The notes below the pieces were generated by a model. The model did not search any database and was not told where the DNA came from. It saw only the letters and a list, made by a program, of their open reading frames with translations. A DNA stretch of 64,000 bases from Berberis thunbergii (taxonomy: Eukaryota > Streptophyta > Magnoliopsida > Ranunculales > Berberidaceae), in the NCBI GenBank assembly GCA_003290165.1, contig QNQO01000674.1:248001-312000 (forward strand), written 5' to 3'. Of this stretch, positions 59,848 to 64,000 are shown one piece after another. The translations under genes were made by a program, and so were the position numbers. Position 1 is the first letter of the stretch, and each line of letters starts with the position of its first letter.

Positions 59848-60262
59848 CACTACACCAAAAACCCCCATTAGCAACGGTTCTATACCGTGGGCGTAAGCCA
59901 TTGCCACGGCTAAGAGCCGTGGACTACAAGGGCGTCGCGAAATCCTTTGTAACGGCTATAAACCGTTGCTAAAATTGTAGCAACGATTTTATGCTTGAAT
60001 GGGGGGCGTGATTTTCAGCAATTAGCAACGGTTATAAACCGTTGCAATAATAATAACAACGGTTTTTAGCCGTGGCAAAAATAGCCACGGTTTTAAGCCG
60101 TGACAAGGTGTAGATACTAGCAACGGTTTTAAGCCGTGTCTAATTAAGTAGCAACGGTTTTAAGCCGTGGCTAACCCTAGCCACGGTTATAAGCCGTGGC
60201 AAGGTAGCCACGGTTTTTAGCCGTTGCAATAGTTAGCCACGGTTTAAAACCGTGGCAATTTT
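59848..60262. repeat. 3' terminal inverted-unit array of CACTA D
   Basis: Roughly fifteen 15-25-bp units of TAGCAACGGTTTTAAGCCGTG type, in alternating orientation and separated by short spacers. This is the best preserved array in the window. Confidence 0.85.
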
Positions 60263-60655
60263 TTTAAATTTTTTTTTTTTTGCTATCAAATGACTTTCAC
60301 CATCAAAGTATAAGTAAAAAAAGCACCCGTTTCAATATATCCTAGAAACGTTTTTTCTTCTTTTCTACACTAGCTTTAATGTCAAACAATTATTGACTGA
60401 AAATATTGGATGACTAAAAAAAATTCATTATACATAGAAGTCATGTTTTGAAAAACAGTATATGGAAATCTATCCATGAAATAACTGCTCAAGACTTGCA
60501 GTAGTTGAATTTGTCACTACCACAAGGGTGGTCACCGGAGAAAAGAAAAAAAATTCCCACATGAGAGATGTGCAACTTCAACCAGTTACTGTCAAGAGGC
60601 ACTGAGCACGGATGCTCTACTGAATTTTGTGCCTAACTATAGTGGAGAAGAAGAA

Positions 60656-62919
60656 TCAAACATGTTTTCTCGCCCTTGCTCTGCTCACGACACTTTCAAA
60701 AAGTTCAACATACTGGTCAACAAAAGTTTCCCAACTGAAATCTATTTTCATATCCTTTTGAACAAGCTGCTGCCAATCTTCACTTTTCTTGGTATCGTAG
60801 CTGAATGCCCGTTCCAAAGCGCCGTTCAATCCCTTTACATGATTGGAATGGTGATCAGAGTGATGGTAAAAATAAATGTGTATGTCTGAGTTACAGCAGT
60901 ATGATGAAGTGAAAAGATCAGTAGTAGTTTCTATATATTATTGAGGAACTGATATCCTTACCTGCTCATCAGGTGATAAAAATGTAAAACCATTGCGAAA
61001 CTGATGTGGGATGGTTTCATCGTCTACATCAAAAACACTACAAGGACAATGGTTTTGTTAATGAAATTAAGAAACCAGGCTACAAACTCAACACAACATG
61101 AACGACAACAAGGACAGATGAATTTACCTATCATTTAAGCCCCCAGTTTTCCTAACAATAGGTATGGAACCATATCTCATTGCTATCATCTACAACAAAA
61201 TCAGATTACACCTCAAAAAAATTAATCTCCAGAGCCATATGCAGTGCACTGGTTACAATATTAATTTATGGACAAATTGCTTGTGAACTTGCTGCTTCAG
61301 TGTATAAGCTACCATCTCTATATCTTAACGGGGTGTAGCAAGAGGTTCAAGTCAACTAAATATATGTCAAGAAACTGAAAGGGTTGATTAAGAAGCAATT
61401 TTTAAGGTAAAAACTTTGTTGTGCGTGTGTGATCTGAAATGACCCTCAGAGACCCTACACTTTTCAAATTTTTATACTTTGGTTTCAGTAAAGAATTTCA
61501 GGACTTACCTGCGTTAGTCCGCATGGCTCAAAAAGTGATGGGATGATGAACATATCAGACGCTGCATAGATAGAATGTGACAGTGCCTCATCGTACTTTA
61601 AAATCAAGCGAATGTCAGGGTGACTTTCAAAATGTTTTGCAATACCCTTGAACTCTCTTTACACAAGAAAACAGGGGTTGTTTAATTACCAAAGACAACC
61701 TCAAATGCACTTGAAACTGTGAAGAATATCAGATAAGCAAATAATAATTACACTGCTTCACCAGATTTTACTGAAAGGTCTACATTTGATTTAGACATTT
61801 ATTCTACTTTTGACTTATCAAATTTTTGGTGGTGATCAACGTGTAAAACTTTAGAATGTATGTCCGAAAAATACTGAAACCAATGTTTTTGTATTTAATA
61901 TATAGGTCAATCAAACTCAAATATGAGTAATAGTATATTAGTATGGTGCTAACTTCTACTGCCTATCTTAATTTTTTCTTGATTCTTAAGAACAACAACA
62001 TTATGTAAGAACAGACTAATTTTTGTGAAGATGATCTTCATTGTGGAGAAACCATCATATTAAAAAAAATAAGCCGAAACTCTACTACTTGTGGGCAACA
62101 TACAACATAAAAGAGATAAGTCTTTGGTTTGACAAGCATTGATGCAGTTGGTGCTTTGATCAATCTGAAAGGAAATGTAGAAAACATGCAAACTGAAGTC
62201 TTTAAGGGAAAATTACTTGGATATGCTCGTCAGGACTTGAACCTAAAAGAACAAACTGCCCTCCTAGCTCCATTGTTCGAAATATTGCATGCCTAATGAG
62301 ATGGACACCCTTCTGTGGAACCAACCTTGTTATGCACTCAACCTAGTTCAGCATACATCAAAGAATTCAAGTAAGAAGTATGAACATAGTGAAAATTTAA
62401 GAATGATCAACTACTTATCCACTATTAAGAAGCAGCAAAAAAGTTGCATTAAGAATACATTCATGAACAAGATTCAATCCATGAAAAACCCACACTGGTA
62501 GAAAAGTTATCTATATAAAAATACAGAAACTTTATCTAAAAGTTAGATTGTAGGCCTTGTCTCTGACATACATAACCTGCTCTTATGGATGTTTACAAAC
62601 ACTTTCCTATGCTTGGTCAGTGTTGATCATCGTGATATGATGCTCAACCTCGTGACAGAATCATGAGGTTTTATCTCACGGTGTCGGTCACTGATCAGTG
62701 ATCACTGATTGGCTGATATGAAAAAAGTATGAGAAAGGCGTAAAGTGATTACCAGTGGCTGCCCAGAGTTGGCAGAGGAGAGTTCTAAATTCTTACATTA
62801 TATTGAACTTCAAGAGAAGTATCAGTAGAAGGATCCCATGCCTCAGTATCAATTCCATTGAGAACTCCACAAAACTTTTTGGAGAAAGAATTCAGAGTTG
62901 CGTAAAGGCCTTTTCCACC
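60656..62919 (-). pseudogene. Starch synthase IV fragment (3' six exons, one internally deleted)
   Basis: Six minus-strand exons: 62753-62919, 62217-62342, 61509-61656, 61128-61189, 60962-61037 and 60656-60832. They encode GKGLYATLNSFSKKFCGVLN and [49 protein letters not shown] and [41 protein letters not shown]; and DIKIDFSW-like DMKIDFSWETFV to a TGA. This is the C-terminal glycosyltransferase half of plastidial SSIV, which initiates starch granules. In the first exon QYN is followed within a few bases by LSSANSGQPL, so an intron and about 20 codons are deleted. An expected glycine is glutamate in VECITRLVP. Exons 5' of this are absent. Confidence 0.88.
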
Positions 62920-63700
62920 CTTCAAAATAAAAAACAAAAAAATAAAATAAATTAACTAGAACATTTAAAAGAAAAATGAATTTCAAGGGAAGCAGTTTTA
63001 GCCAACAGTTGCCCTGTGTTTGAGCGCCAATAACAAGCTATAAAACTTTAGCTGTGTACAAATAAGCGATAAAGTTATTCTGATGAGTATGTTTGGAACA
63101 AAACTACAAAAGATAGCCATGAAAAATCATGTAATTAAAAAAATGACCACATACGCACCTATAAGGAATCCAACAAGAGGGATTGGTTCTAACAGTTACT
63201 CAATTTTCTCAAGTCTTTGCCTGCAATTTTTATTTATTTTCTTATGTAAGCCAAGATTAGGATAAATGCAATGCATAACTTTTAAATTGACTTAAAAACA
63301 CATATCATTACCGGATACACTTGCTAAAGAATGGATCTCTCATGAGATAAAATGACAAGAGCATCTTTCGCCTCTTTACCTATCAACAAGAGATGAGAGC
63401 ATATTTAGCAAATTCAATGTGTTTTCATAATTGTTGAGAGAAAATTCTAATCCATTGTAATACCCAATGAGGACAGTGGGTTTTCAGAAAACTCAATTGA
63501 TGAGATCAATAATGATAACCCATATTGGGATCAGAGGGTTTAAATGTATGACCATGTGAAGCCAAAGAAGACTAACCTCATTTTCTCTGAGGTTGAAAGA
63601 GGGAAATGTCCATCAGATCTACCATGACCTAACAATTAACAAAGGAAACAGACCCCTTCAACCACTGAAGCTGCAAGAACAACAGCACCATGAGCATAGA
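62920..63700. other. Unassigned sequence upstream of the SSIV fragment
   Basis: I searched for the preceding SSIV exons (the IVTTVSPTYAQEV-type region) and did not find them. No other gene is recognised. Confidence 0.4.
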
Positions 63701-63722
63701 AAATCTTAAAGTTCTGGCCATT

Positions 63723-63985
63723 TCAATCATTATATGACCAAATCCATAATAAATAAACACCTTTTATATTACTTGGAGGTTCCACTCTCATAGCTTGATG
63801 GAGTTGTAGCCTGCTCAACCATGTTGGATCAGATATCAGCCTACGGTTCTCTCCAAATCTGTTCAATGAAGACAATCCCCTTCCTTCAAGATTCTGTGGG
63901 TTACGTCCATAATGATTATGCAAGTAACCAAGCACATGGTGCACACCAGGTTTAGGAAAACCGCCTATTCTATGCTGGGAATCTG
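63723..63985 (-). pseudogene. Possible captured exon, unrecognised
   Basis: The minus-strand frame encodes GGFPKPGVHHVLGYLHNHYG, RNPQNLEGRGLSSLNRFGEN, LISDPTWLSRLQLHQAMRVE and PPSNIKG before drifting into sequence that looks non-coding. The composition looks like a real protein exon, but I cannot place the family. It is on the same strand as the SSIV exons and may continue past the window edge. Confidence 0.4.
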
Positions 63986-64000
63986 AGGCTTTAGAATCCT

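Larger units (their letters stand above)
59848..64000 (-). mobile_element. CACTA element D, 3' end; right end outside window
   Basis: Starts CACTACACCAAAAACCCCC, followed to about 60260 by dense AGCCACGGTTTTAAGCCGTG units. TTTTGCTATCAAATGACTTT at 60283 is the inverse of the sequence inside the right end of CACTA A. No matching GGTGTAGTG terminus occurs up to 64000. If the element is intact, the starch synthase exons and the sequence to the window edge are its cargo. That part is inference. Confidence 0.6.

Noticed and set aside
60656..62919. An intact starch synthase IV gene
   Set aside because: The 5' exons are missing and an exon plus intron is deleted at about 62790.

Overview
This is nuclear DNA of a flowering plant, probably a eudicot, from an AT-rich, transposon-dense region. 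The evidence is plant-type Ty1/copia, Ty3/gypsy, CACTA and hAT elements, LINE fragments, and broken exons with GT..AG introns that match plant protein families. No intact host gene was found: every coding stretch belongs to a mobile element, to a host-gene fragment carried by one, or to a decayed ankyrin gene pair. Family names come from recognising motifs by eye, not from a database search.

Layout. 276-2406: an Ac-like hAT element with a second element of the same family nested inside (751-1929), each with an 8-bp target duplication. 3881-8790: a decayed minus-strand Tat-like gypsy element (gag, RT, RNase H, primer site, LTR). 10292-17009: CACTA element A, which carries fragments of at least four host genes. 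17950-19180: copia debris. 19483-30818: CACTA element B, in the opposite orientation, with a broken TNP2-type transposase, fragments of two more host genes and a LINE remnant. 32557-37792: a complete but mutated minus-strand copia element. 38156-38464: a CACTA-type MITE. 38842-39770 and 49648-59480: two related ankyrin-repeat pseudogenes. Between them is a remnant of another gypsy element (39960-49110), interrupted by a hAT element (41309-47527), itself interrupted by a young chromovirus (41387-46854).

The second ankyrin gene is split at one codon neighbourhood by an LTR-body-LTR-body-LTR array (50333-58994). Each body encodes only a gag remnant, followed by intronless segments resembling the acidic C-terminal part of midasin (MDN1) and the C-terminal core of the RNA polymerase II largest subunit (RPB1). 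No reverse transcriptase or integrase is present. This gag-MDN1-RPB1 retroelement is the most unusual object in the window. A LINE without its second ORF has landed in the third LTR.

59642-64000: two nested CACTA 3' ends, then six exons of a starch synthase IV gene with an internal exon deletion. These probably lie inside a third gene-capturing CACTA element whose other end is outside the window. In all three CACTA elements the captured exons run in the same direction as the element. The window therefore shows DNA transposons capturing genomic exons with introns, and a retroelement carrying spliced host cDNA, side by side.
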